A stretch of 64,000 bases of DNA from Nematostella vectensis (lineage: Eukaryota > Cnidaria > Anthozoa > Actiniaria > Edwardsiidae), in contig NC_064044.1 of the NCBI RefSeq assembly GCF_932526225.1, positions 3,043,001 through 3,107,000 of the forward strand. The letters are read 5' to 3'. The position numbers and the translations under genes were made by a program. Under the pieces are notes generated by a model, which made no database searches, was not told where the DNA came from, and saw nothing but the letters and a program-made list of their open reading frames with translations. This document shows positions 12,001 to 24,706 of this stretch, piece by piece (the stretch's first letter is position 1; each line of letters begins with the position of its first letter).

Positions 12001-15000
12001 GCCTAAATGTGAGAATCTAGGCATGACACTTTGTGCTCTTTTGTGCTGGTCCACACCAACTCAATGAGTAACAATTTTGAAGATTGTAGTATGGTATGAT
12101 CTAGTTTAAAGTTGTTCATTTGTGTTTGATTGTGGGACAAAGATTTCTGCTTTTTCATAACTTTATTAATTGGGGGGGGGGGGGGTTAGAAATCTAATGA
12201 AAAGAAAGCCTGAATCCAAATGAAATTTTCCATGCATACTTTTTCCAGACATTTCTAATTTTTTTGCATTTCTCACGCAATTTATTTCTTACTAGTCCTC
12301 ATTGAAGAAACTCCTTGGTAATCAATAAACGATTTTAATGACAATGATGAAAAAGTCAGCCTATGATAAACAATTATAAATAAGTGGCAATGAGATAACA
12401 GAATAGTGGTATAATCACGGGACTTACAATAAAAGTGGCCAAGATGGCTAAAAGATTGTCAGATCAAAATACAAAATGGCCGCTTACAAATAACCGGTCA
12501 GCGGTTATGCTGAGCCCAGGGTACAGTGATAATAAAACCCTTCACTTATCATATTTTCATGCTACAGTATTCCTTACCAAATTCTTTCTCTTGAAGGCAG
12601 GCTTTCTGCCAGCAGACAGTCCAAATGATGATGACTTTACTGATGATGATGATGATGGGAGGGGGTTATCATGAAACGTTGATGATGACTGGAGCATGGT
12701 ACCATGAGATGATGACAATGACTGGCGGAAGTCATCATTAGATGTGCGATTGAGTTGCTCCTCTATTGTGATTAAATATTTGTCACTCTCAAGCTCTGCT
12801 CCATTACAAATCTGTCAATTATAAGAAGACAAATCCATGCCTTAAAAGAGCATGCCTAATGTTGTAGCAGTGGTGTAGCCAGGATTTTTAACACGGGGGA
12901 GGGGGTGGGGCCAGAAAGGCCCTTTCAAGGCATTTTCTCCTGTATTTAGATAATTTCTCATACATTTATGTATTTTTGGCTTCTAGAAGGGGGGGGGGGG
13001 GCTAGGTCACCCTCCTGTCTACGCCCCTGTGTAGTCTTTATGGAGTGCAGACCTAACACTGATTGTGGAAGCCCATTGAAAATTTTCTCCAATGCCTCCC
13101 CAATGTTTCCTGCCAGCCCCCCAAAACCCTACCCATCCATCCATCCATACATGACTGTGCTATCCCTTTATAGACCCTGGCATATACATACATAACTCTG
13201 CCTAAAACCCCATCCATCCATCCCTACATGACTGTGCTATCCCTTTATCGACCCTGGCATATACATACATACAGTAACTCTGCCTAAAACCCCACCCATC
13301 CATCCATCCCTACATGACTGTGCTATCCCTTTATAGTCCCTGGCATATACATACATAACTCTGCCTAAAACCCCATCCATCCACCCCTACATGACTGTGC
13401 TATCCCTTTATAGTCCCTGGCATATACATACATAACTCTGCCTAAAACCCCACCCATCCATCCATCCCTACATGACCGTGCTATCCCTTTATAGTCCCTG
13501 GCATATACATACATAACTCTGCCCAAAACCCCATCCATCCATCCCTACATGACTGTGCTATCCCTTTATAGTCCCTGGCATATACATACATAACTCTGCC
13601 TAAAACCCCATCCATCCACCCCTACATGACTGTGCTATCCCTTTATAGTCCCTGGCATATACATACATAACTCTGCCTAAAACCCCATCCTTCCATCCCT
13701 ACATGACCGTGCTATCCCTTTATAGTCCCTGGCATATACATACATAACTCTGCCTAAAACCCCATCCATCCATCCCTACATGACTGTGCTATCCCTTTAT
13801 AGACCCTGGCATATACATACATAACTCTGCCTAAAACCCCATCCATCCATCCCTACATGACCGTGCTATCCCTTTATAGACCCTAGCATATACATACATA
13901 ACTCTGCCTAAAACCCCATCCATCCATCCCTACATGACTGTGCTATCCCTTTATAGTCCCTGGCATATACATACATAACTCTGCCTAAAACCCCATCCAT
14001 CCATCCCTACATGACTGTGCTATCCCTTTATAGTCCCTGGCATATACATACATAACTCTGCCTAAAACCCCATCCATCCACCCCTACATGACTGTGCTAT
14101 CCCTTTATAGTCCCTGGCATATACATACATAACTCTGCCTAAAACCCCATCCATCCATCCCTACATGACTGTGCTATCCCTTTATAGTCCCTGGCATATA
14201 CATACATAACTCTGCCTAAAACCCCATCCACCCATCCCTACATGACTGTGCTATCCCTTTATAGTCCCTGGCATATACATACATAACTCTGCCTAAAACC
14301 CCATCCACCCATCCCTACATGACTGTGCTATCCCTTTATAGTCCCTGGCATATACATACATAACTCTGCCTAAAACCCCATCCATCCATCCCTACATGAC
14401 TGTGCTATCCCTTTATGGTCCCTGGCATATACATACATAACTCTGCCTAAAACCCCATCCATCCACCCCTACATGACTGTGCTATCCCTTTATAGTCCCT
14501 GGCATATACATACATAACTCTGCCTAATACCCAATCCATCCACCCCTACATGACTGTGCTATCCCTTTATAGACCCTGGCATATACATACATAACTCTGC
14601 CTAAAACCCCATCCATCCACCCCTACATGGCTGTGCTATCCCTTTATCGACCCTGGCATATACATACATACAGTAACTCTGCCTAAAACCCTACCCATCC
14701 ATCCATCCCTACATGACTTTGCTATCCCTTTATAGACCCTGGCATATACATACATAACTCTGCCTAAAACCCCACCCATCCATCCATCCCTACATGACCG
14801 TGCTATCCCTTTATAGTCCCTGGCATATACATACATAACTCTGCCTAAAACCCCATCCACACATCCCTACATGACCGTGCTATCCCTTTATAGTCCCTGG
14901 CATATACATACATAACTCTGCCTAAAACCCCATCCATCCACCCCTACATGACTGTGCTATCCCTTTATAGTCCCTGGCATATACATACATAACTCTGCCT

Positions 15001-18000
15001 AAAACCCCATCCATCCATCCCTACATGACTGTGCTATCCCTTTATAGTCCCTGGCATATACATACATAACTCTGCCTAAAACCCCATCCATCCATCCCTA
15101 CATGACCGTGCTATCCCTTTATAGTCCCTGGCATATACATACATAACTCTGCCTAAAACCCCATCCACACATCCCTACATGACCGTGCTATCCCTTTATA
15201 GTCCCTGGCATATACATACATAACTCTGCCTAAAACCCCATCCATCCACCCCTACATGACTGTGCTATCCCTTTATAGTCCCTGGCATATACATACATAA
15301 CTCTGCCTAATACCCCATCCATCCATCCCTACATGACTGTGCTATCCCTTTATAGACCCTGGCATATACATACATAACTCTGCCTAAAACCCCATCCATC
15401 CATCCCTACATGACCGTGCTATCCCTTTATAGACCCTGGCATATACATACATAACTCTGCCTAAAACCCCATCCATCCACCCCTACATGACCGTGCTATC
15501 CCTTTATAGACCCTAGCATATACATACATAACTCTGCCTAAAACCCCATCCATCCATCCCTACATGACTGTGCTATCCCTTTATAGTCCCTGGCATATAC
15601 ATACATAACTCTGCCTAAAACCCCATCCACCCATCCCTACATGACTGTGCTATCCCTTTATAGTCCCTGGCATATACATACATAACTCTGCCTAAAACCC
15701 CATCCACCCATCCCTACATGACTGTGCTATCCCTTTATAGTCCCTGGCATATACATACATAACTCTGCCTCAAACCCCATCCATCCATCCCTACATGACT
15801 GTGCTATCCCTTTATAGTCCCTGGCATATACATACATAACTCTGCCTAAAACCCCACCCACCCATCCCTACATGACTGTGCTATCCCTTTATGGTCCCTG
15901 GCATATACATACATAACTCTGCCTAAAACCCCATCCATCCACCCCTACATGACTGTGCTATCCCTTTATAGTCCCTGGCATATACATACATAACTCTGCC
16001 TAATACCCAATCCATCCACCCCTACATGACTGTGCTATCCCTTTATAGACCCTGGCATATACATACATAACTCTGCCTAAAACCCCATCCATCCACCCCT
16101 ACATGGCTGTGCTATCCCTTTATCGACCCTGGCATATACATACATACAGTAACTCTGCCTAAAACCCTACCCATCCATCCATCCCTACATGACCGTGCTA
16201 TCCCTTTATAGTCCCTGGCATATACATACATAACTCTGCCTAAAACCCCATCCACACATCCCTACATGACCGTGCTATCCCTTTATAGTCCCTGGCATAT
16301 ACATACATAACTCTGCCTAAAACCCCATCCATCCACCCCTACATGACTGTGCTATCCCTTTATAGTCCCTGGCATATACATACATAACTCTGCCTAAAAC
16401 CCCATCCATCCATCCCTACATGACTGTGCTATCCCTTTATAGTCCCTGGCATATACATACATAACTCTGCCTAAAACCCCATCCATCCATCCCTACATGA
16501 CCGTGCTATCCCTTTATAGTCCCTGGCATATACATACATAACTCTGCCTAAAACCCCATCCACACATCCCTACATGACCGTGCTATCCCTTTATAGTCCC
16601 TGGCATATACATACATAACTCTGCCTAAAACCCCATCCATCCACCCCTACATGACTGTGCTATCCCTTTATAGTCCCTGGCATATACATACATAACTCTG
16701 CCTAATACCCCATCCATCCATCCCTACATGACTGTGCTATCCCTTTATCGACCCTGGCATATACATACATAACTCTGCCTAAAACCCCATCCATCCATCC
16801 CTACATGACCGTGCTATCCCTTTATAGACCCTGGCATAAACATACATAACTCTGCCTAAAACCCCATCCATCCACCCCTACATGACCGTGCTATCCCATT
16901 AAAGTCCCTGGCATATACATACATAACTCTGCCTAAAACCCCATCCACCCATCCCTACATGACTGTGCTATCCCTTTATGGTCCCTGGCATATACATACA
17001 TAACTCTGCCTAAAACCCCATCCATCCACCCCTACATGACTGTGCTATCCCTTTATAGTCCCTGGCATATACATACATAACTCTGCCTAATACCCAATCC
17101 ATCCACCCCTACATGACTGTGCTATCCCTTTATAGACCCTGGCATATACATACATAACTCTGCCTAAAACCCCATCCATCCACCCCTACATGACTTTGCT
17201 ATCCCTTTATAGACCCTGGCATATACATACATAACTCTGCCTAAAACCCCACCCATCCATCCATCCCTACATGACCGTGCTATCCCTTTATAGTCCCTGG
17301 CATATACATACCATAACTCTGCCTAAAACCCCATCCACACATCCCTACATGACCGTGCTATCCCTTTATAGTCCCTGGCATATACATACATAACTCTGCC
17401 TAAAACCCCATCCATCCACCCCTACATGACTGTGCTATCCCTTTATAGTCCCTGGCATATACATACATAACTCTGCCTAAAACCCCATCCATCCATCCCT
17501 ACATGACTGTGCTATCCCTTTATAGTCCCTGGCATATACATACATAACTCTGCCTAAAACCCCATCCATCCATCCCTACATGACCGTGCTATCCCTTTAT
17601 AGTCCCTGGCATATACATACATAACTCTGCCTAAAACCCCATCCATCCACCCCTACATGACTGTGCTATCCCTTTATAGTCCCTGGCATATACATACATA
17701 ACTCTGCCTAAAACCCCATCCATCCATCCCTACATGACCGTGCTATCCCTTTATGGACCCTGGCATATACATACATAACTCTGCCTAAAACCCCACCCAT
17801 CCATCCATCCCTACATGACTGTGCTATCCCTTTATAGACCCTGGCATATACATACATAACTCTGCCTAAAACCCCATCCATCCACCCATCCATCCCTACA
17901 TGACTGTGCTATCCCTTTATAGACCCTGGCATATACATACATAACTCTGCCTAAAACCCCATCCATCCATCCCTACATGACTGTGCTATCCCTTTATAGT

Positions 18001-21000
18001 CCCTGGCATATACATACATAACTCTGCCTAAAACCCCATCCACCCATCCCTACATGACTGTGCTATCCCTTTATAGTCCCTGGCATATACATACATAACT
18101 CTGCCTAAAACCCCATCCATCCATCCCTACATGACTGTGCTATCCCTTTATCGACCCTGGCATATACATACATAACTCTGCCTAAAACCCCATCCATCCA
18201 TCCCTACATGACCGTGCTATCCCTTTATAGTCCCTGGCATATACATACATAACTCTGCCTAAAACCCCATCCATCCAATCCCTACATGACTGTGCTATCC
18301 CTTTATGGTCCCTGGCATATACATACATAACTCTGCCTAAAACCCCATCCATCCATCCCTACATGACTGTGCTATCCCTTTATGGTCCCTGGCATATACA
18401 TACATAACTCTGCCTAAAACCCCATCCATCCACCCCTACATGACTGTGCTATCCCTTTATAGTCCCTGGCATATACATACATAACTCTGCCTAATACCCA
18501 ATCCACCCATCCCTACATGACTGTGCTATCCCTTTATAGTCCCTGGCATATACATACATAACTCTGCCTAAAACCCCATCCATCCATCCCTACATGACTG
18601 TGCTATCCCTTTATAGTCCCTGGCATATACATACATAACTCTGCCTAATACCCAATCCATCCACCCCTACATGACCGTGCTATCCCTTTATAGACCCTGG
18701 CATATACATACATAACTCTGCCTAAAACCCCATCCATCCATCCATCCCTACATGGCTGTGCTATCCCTTTATGGTCCCTGGCATATACATACATAACTCT
18801 GCCTAAAACCCCATCCATCCATCCATACATCCCTACATGACTGTGCTATCCCTTTATAGTCCCTGGCATATACATACATAACTCTGCCTAAAACCCCATC
18901 CATCCATCCATCCCTACATGACTGTGCTATCCCTTTATAGACCCTGGCATATACATACATAACTCTGCCTAAAACCCCATCCATCCACCCCTACATGACT
19001 GTGCTATCCCTTTATGGTCCCTGGCATATACATACATAACTCTGCCTAAAACCCCATCCATCCATCCCTACATGACTGTGCTATCCCTTTATAGACCCTG
19101 GCATATACATACATAACTCTGCCTAAAACCCCATCCATCCATCCATCCCTACATGGCTGTGCTATCCCTTTATGGTCCCTGGCATATACATACATAACTC
19201 TGCCTAAAACCCCATCCATCCATCCATCCATCCCTACATGACTGTGCTATCCCTTTATAGTCCCTGGCATATACATACATAACTCTGCCTAAAACCCCAT
19301 CCATCCATCCATCCCTACATGACTGTGCTATCCCTTTATAGACCCTGGCATATACATACATAACTCTGCCTAAAACCCCATCCATCCACCCCTACATGAC
19401 TGTGCTATCCCTTTATGGTCCCTGGCATATACATACATAACTCTGCCTAAAACCCCATCCATCCATCCCTACATGACTGTGCTATCCCTTTATAGTCCCT
19501 GGCATATACATACATAACTCTGCCTAAAACCCCATCCATCCACCCCTACATGACTGTGCTATCCCTTTATAGTCCCTGGCATATACATACATAACTCTGC
19601 CTAAAACCCCATCCATCCATCCCTACATGACTGTGCTATCCCTTTATAGTCCCTGGCATATACATACATAACTCTGCCTAATACCCAATCCATCCACCCC
19701 TACATGACCGTGCTATCCCGTTATAGACCCTGGCATATACATACATAACTCTGCCTAAAACCCCATCCATCCAATCCCTACATGACTGTGCTATCCCTTT
19801 ATGGTCCCTGGCATATACATACATAACTCTGCCTAAAACCCCATCCATCCATCCCTACATGACTGTGCTATCCTTTTATGGTCCCTGGCATATACATACA
19901 TAACTCTGCCTAAAACCCCATCCATCCACCCCTACATGACTGTGCTATCCCTTTATAGTCCCTGGCATATACATACATAACTCTGCCTAAAACCCCATCC
20001 ATCCATCCCTACATGACTGTGCTATCCCTTTATAGTCCCTGGCATATACATACATAACTCTGCCTAATACCCAATCCATCCACCCCTACATGACCGTGCT
20101 ATCCCTTTATAGACCCTGGCATATACATACATAACTCTGCCTAAAACCCCATCCATCCACCCCTACATGGCTGTGCTATCCCTTTATGGTCCCTGGCATA
20201 TACATACATAACTCTGCCTAAAACCCCATCCATCCATCCATCCATCCCTACATGACTGTGCTATCCCTTTATAGTCCCTGGCATATACATACATAACTCT
20301 GCCTAAAACCCCATCCATCCATCCATCCCTACATGACTGTGCTATCCCTTTATAGACCCTGGCATATACATACATAACTCTGCCTAAAACCCCATCCATC
20401 CACCCCTACATGACTGTGCTATCCCTTTATAGTCCCTGGCATATACATACATAACTCTGCCTAAAACCCCATCCATCCATCCCTACATGACTGTGCTATC
20501 CCTTTATAGTCCCTGGCATATACATACATAACTCTGCCTAAAACCCCATCCATCCATCCATCCATCCCTACATGACTGTGCTATCCCTTTATAGACCCTG
20601 GCATATACATACATAACTCTGCCTAAAACCCCATCCTTCCATCCCTACATGACTGTGCTATCCCTTTATAGTCCCTGGCATATACATACATAACTCTGCC
20701 TAAAACCCCATCCATCCATCCCTACATGACTGTGCTATCCCTTTATGGTCCCTGGCATATACATACATAACTCTGCCTAAAACCCCATCCACACATCCCT
20801 ACATGACCGTGCTATCCCTTTATAGACCCTGGCATATACATACATAACTCTGCCTAAAACCCCATCCATCCAATCCCTACATGACTGTGCTATCCCTTTA
20901 TGGTCCCTGGCATATACATACATAACTCTGCCTAAAACCCCATCCATCCATCCCTACATGACTGTGCTATCCCTTTATGGTCCCTGGCATATACATACAT

Positions 21001-24000
21001 AACTCTGCCTAAAACCCCATCCATCCACCCCTACATGACTGTGCTATCCCTTTATAGTCCCTGGCATATACATACATAACTCTGCCTAAAACCCCATCCA
21101 TCCATCCCTACATGACTGTGCTATCCCTTTATAGTCCCTGGCATATACATACATAACTCTGCCTAATACCCAATCCATCCACCCCTACATGACCGTGCTA
21201 TCCCTTTATAGACCCTGGCATATACATACATAACTCTGCCTAAAACCCCATCCATCCACCCCTACATGGCTGTGCTATCCCTTTATGGTCCCTGGCATAT
21301 ACATACATAACTCTGCCTAAAACCCCATCCATCCATCCATCCATCCCTACATGACTGTGCTATCCCTTTATAGTCCCTGGCATATACATACATAACTCTG
21401 CCTAAAACCCCATCCATCCATCCATCCATCCATCCCTACATGACTGTGCTATCCCTTTATAGACCCTGGCATATACATACATAACTCTGCCTAAAACCCC
21501 ATCCATCCACCCCTACATGACTGTGCTATCCCTTTATAGTCCCTGGCATATACATACATAACTCTGCCTAAAACCCCATCCATCCATCCCTACATGACTG
21601 TGCTATCCCTTTATAGTCCCTGGCATATACATACATAACTCTGCCTAAAACCCCATCCATCCATCCATCCATCCCTACATGACTGTGCTATCCCTTTATA
21701 GACCCTGGCATATACATACATAACTCTGCCTAAAACCCCATCCTTCCATCCCTACATGACTGTGCTATCCCTTTATAGTCCCTGGCATATACATACATAA
21801 CTCTGCCTAAAACCCCATCCATCCATCCCTACATGACTGTGCTATCCCTTTATGGTCCCTGGCATATACATACATAACTCTGCCTAAAACCCCATCCACA
21901 CATCCCTACATGACCGTGCTATCCCTTTATAGACCCTGGCATATACATACATAACTCTGCCTAAAACCCCATCCATCCATCCATCCCTACATGACCGTGC
22001 TATCCCTTTATAGACCCTGGCATATACATACATAACTCTGCCTAAAACCCCATCCATCCACCCCTACATGACTGTGCTATCCCTTTATGGTCCCTGGCAT
22101 ATACATACATAACTCTGCCTAAAACCCCATCCATCCATCCATCCCTACATGACTGTGCTATCCCTTTATAGTCCCTGGCATATACATACATAACTCTGCC
22201 TAAAACCCCATCCATCCATCCATCCCTACATGACTGTGCTATCCCTTTATAGACCCTGGCATATACATACATAACTCTGCCTAAAACCCCATCCATCCAC
22301 CCCTACATGACTGTGCTATCCCTTTATAGTCCCTGGCATATACATACATAACTCTGCCTAAAACCCCATCCATCCATCCATCCCTACATGACCGTGCTAT
22401 CCCTTTATAGTCCTGGCATATACATACATAACTCTGCCTAAAACCCCATCCATCCACCCCTACATGACTGTGCTATCCCTTTATAGTCCCTGGCATATAC
22501 ATACATAACTCTGCCTAAAATCCCATCCATCCACACCTACATGACTGTGCTATCCCTTTATAGTCCCTGTCCCTGGCATATACATACATAACTCTGCCTA
22601 ATACCCAATCCATCCACCCCTACATGACTGTGCTATCCCTTTATAGTCCCTGGCATATACATACATAACTCTGCCTAAAACCCCATCCATCCACCCCTAC
22701 ATGACTGTGCTATCCCTTTATAGTCCCTGGCATATACATACATAACTCTGCCTAAAACCCCATCCATCCACACCTACATGACTGTGCTATCCCTTTATAG
22801 TCCCTGGCATATACATACATAACTCTGCCTAAAACCCCATCCATCCACACCTACATGACTGTGCTATCCCTTTATAGTCCCTGTCCCTGGCATATACATA
22901 CATAACTCTGCCTAAAACCCCTGTCATCCCCCTCCCCCCTCCGCCCCCTTCCAACACATACAGGTGCCCTGTAGGTCCTTTATTATGAGGGGCTACCATT
23001 CAGTATATTTGGTAATACAAATATATATTCAGTATACCTGTTCTTGGCGTACAAACAAGGAGTCCAACAGCTTGTTGTCTTCACTATAGAGTGATGCCTG
23101 AAAGCATTTATCAAAACAAAATTAAAAGCAAATCTCAGAAAAATATCATTGAAGAGATGAAAACATTATTGTCTATTCAGTCTATTCGTCCGGGAGGCTA
23201 GGTTAATTTTGCAAATTCCACGTCTGTACCTGAAATGTGTTTTTCAATTCAAACAAGCATGTGCTGTGATTGATTTCTTAATGGACACTCTGGTCCCTCT
23301 TGTTTTAGAAAATGAACACTTTCCTAAGTATGCCTAAAAGCTTTTAACCATTCTTTAGTACTCAAAAGTTATCATAATTAATTGTACAGCTGTATTTTTT
23401 GCTATGTTTTGGCAGTCACTAAGGTCTGCACTCAACAAAGTCTAGTTGTGACTGGGTGTCAACTTGTGCGTGTGCGTGCAAAAAGAGTGCTACAGTATTC
23501 TTTTTATAGCATGAGTTTGTGTAAAGGCCTCAAAAGAAAGCATCTGAGAACTGATAAGTACAGAGTTTGACAGCAAAGAGGAAATAGAAGAGCTGAAGGT
23601 AAAACAATACAGTGATTTTAAAAGCTATCTGTCCATATACAAGAGAAAATACAGTAAGTATACAAAATTTTATAAGACGGAAAAACATCAATTAATCAAT
23701 TAAAAGATCCCCATAGATAATTATGAAAACAATTATAGCTTACTGTAGCAACTAATTCACAAAGTATATGCACTGTATTTATATACCTTGTTTGTACTGC
23801 AGATAAACTTAACAACGCCATCCTGAAAAAAATAACATTCTCATAAATACCGGCAGTACAGAAAATGCACAACAATCAACAATAACAAGCAATGTAAAGT
23901 TATGATTGACAATAATATGAATATCAGCTATAACAGATCCTTACTGTAATGCATTTACCTGCCACGTTTTTCTCTTTTTGGCTTTCTGGTGCGTATAAAG

Positions 24001-24236
24001 GACCTGAAAATAGGAATCAATCATGTTAGCAATTTTTTTTTATCAAGGACTACGAGAACAACGAGTGAAGAAAGTAAAACAATCCGCTTTAATTTTGTTG
24101 CTCCGAACTTAATACTTCCTAAATTTTCAACTTTATAAGAATTTCAAGAATTATTAATAGGGTATTCAGTATTATGAAAAAAAAACATATTTAAACTCAT
24201 ACCTACCGAAAACATAACATGTCTGTGTGTTGACAT
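6090..24236 (-). CDS. ZGRF1: ZGRF1-type DNA-repair helicase, N-terminal part, 10 exons
   Basis: Coding exons, 5' to 3' on the minus strand: 24236-24207, 24003-23959, 23822-23787, 23097-23038, 12811-12578, 11867-11799, 11325-8467, 8095-7990, 7596-6457 and 6376-6090. All have AG/GT borders and matching phases, and together give 4,866 nt or 1,622 codons. Residues 11-25 read VLYTHQKAKKRKTWQ, followed by DGVVKFICSTNK and ESDKYLITIEE: the DUF2439 domain at the N-terminus of ZGRF1. The 953-codon exon 7 and exon 9 are Ser/Asp/Glu-rich and probably disordered, with degenerate internal repeats. Near residue 1,580 there is an RFVPP motif. Known for the family: human ZGRF1 is about 2,100 residues and its C-terminal GRF finger and helicase act in homologous recombination and crosslink repair. 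Those domains are absent here and should lie left of the window. The start ATG (24234-24236) is inferred; a second in-frame ATG follows at codon 8. Confidence 0.85.
12868..13029. mobile_element. MITE with hAT-like termini in ZGRF1 intron 4
   Basis: The left end cagtggtgtagccagg is matched by an inverted right end, ctgtctacgcccctg. Between them lie G-rich runs and no coding frame. CAGnGG-type termini are typical of hAT-derived MITEs. I could not find an exact 8-bp target duplication, so the borders are approximate. Confidence 0.6.
13122..22922. repeat. 77-bp minisatellite, about 127 units, in ZGRF1 intron 4
   Basis: Each 77-bp unit contains ctacatgactgtgctatccc, tggcatatacatacataact and a variable (ccat)n tract that adds 4-bp steps. 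Frequent variants are tagtccc/tagaccc/tggtccc/tcgaccc and ccatccatcc/ccacccct. There is higher-order structure: a block with ccaatccc and ccttcc variants recurs with a spacing of about 1.1 kb (ccaatccc at about 19,771 and 20,870; ccttcc at about 20,631 and 21,738). The array fills almost the whole 10.2 kb intron between exons 4 and 5. Confidence 0.98.
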
Positions 24237-24706
24237 TATTTGGAGGATCTTTTCGCACTCGTTACGTACGGGAAAGCTAGCGACACTTCAAGATAACATT
24301 ACAGGATTTAAGTCAAGACTTCGCCATATACCTCATTATAACATTGCTGCTGGACACAAAGTCATGAGTTAGAGTAATTGTCATTTAAAAGTTTAGAAAA
24401 CCTCGTCGATTTGGGTCAACTTCATGTATTGATACGGCCGCCATTTTGAATTCACGCGCGCAGTTGTCCCCGGCAGTATTACCCAAAGTGCTGTTCGGGC
24501 TTCGATTTTCCCGCCAAAATTGAGAAACTTGTAAAAATAAACCAGCTTTTCCGCATTAAGTCTTGATGTGAACCGTAAATTTTTATTACCTATTTTATGG
24601 GAAACCGCAATTTTAGGGACCAATTTGGAATCAAAATAAAGGCAAAAAAAATTGGCGCGAGGGATCCTGGGTAAAGGGAAACTCAGCGGTTTTATCCAAA
24701 TTGCCT
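24237..24706. promoter_or_regulatory. shared promoter of ZGRF1 and the NUSAP1-like gene
   Basis: The two genes are transcribed away from each other from this interval. Visible sites: an E2F-type palindromic site ttttcccgccaaaa (24506-24519); a second E2F-like ttggcgcg (24652-24659); a CCAAT box (24620-24624); and ggccgccattttg (24436-24448), a YY1-type AAAATGGCGGC site on the minus strand, in the position typical of a 5' UTR or start site. CCAAT plus E2F is common at cell-cycle promoters. The sites are seen directly; function is inferred. Confidence 0.6.

Noticed and set aside
13122-22922. Possible CRISPR-like or centromeric array
   Set aside because: Units are directly abutted with no unique spacers, the setting is an animal intron, and no centromere evidence is available.
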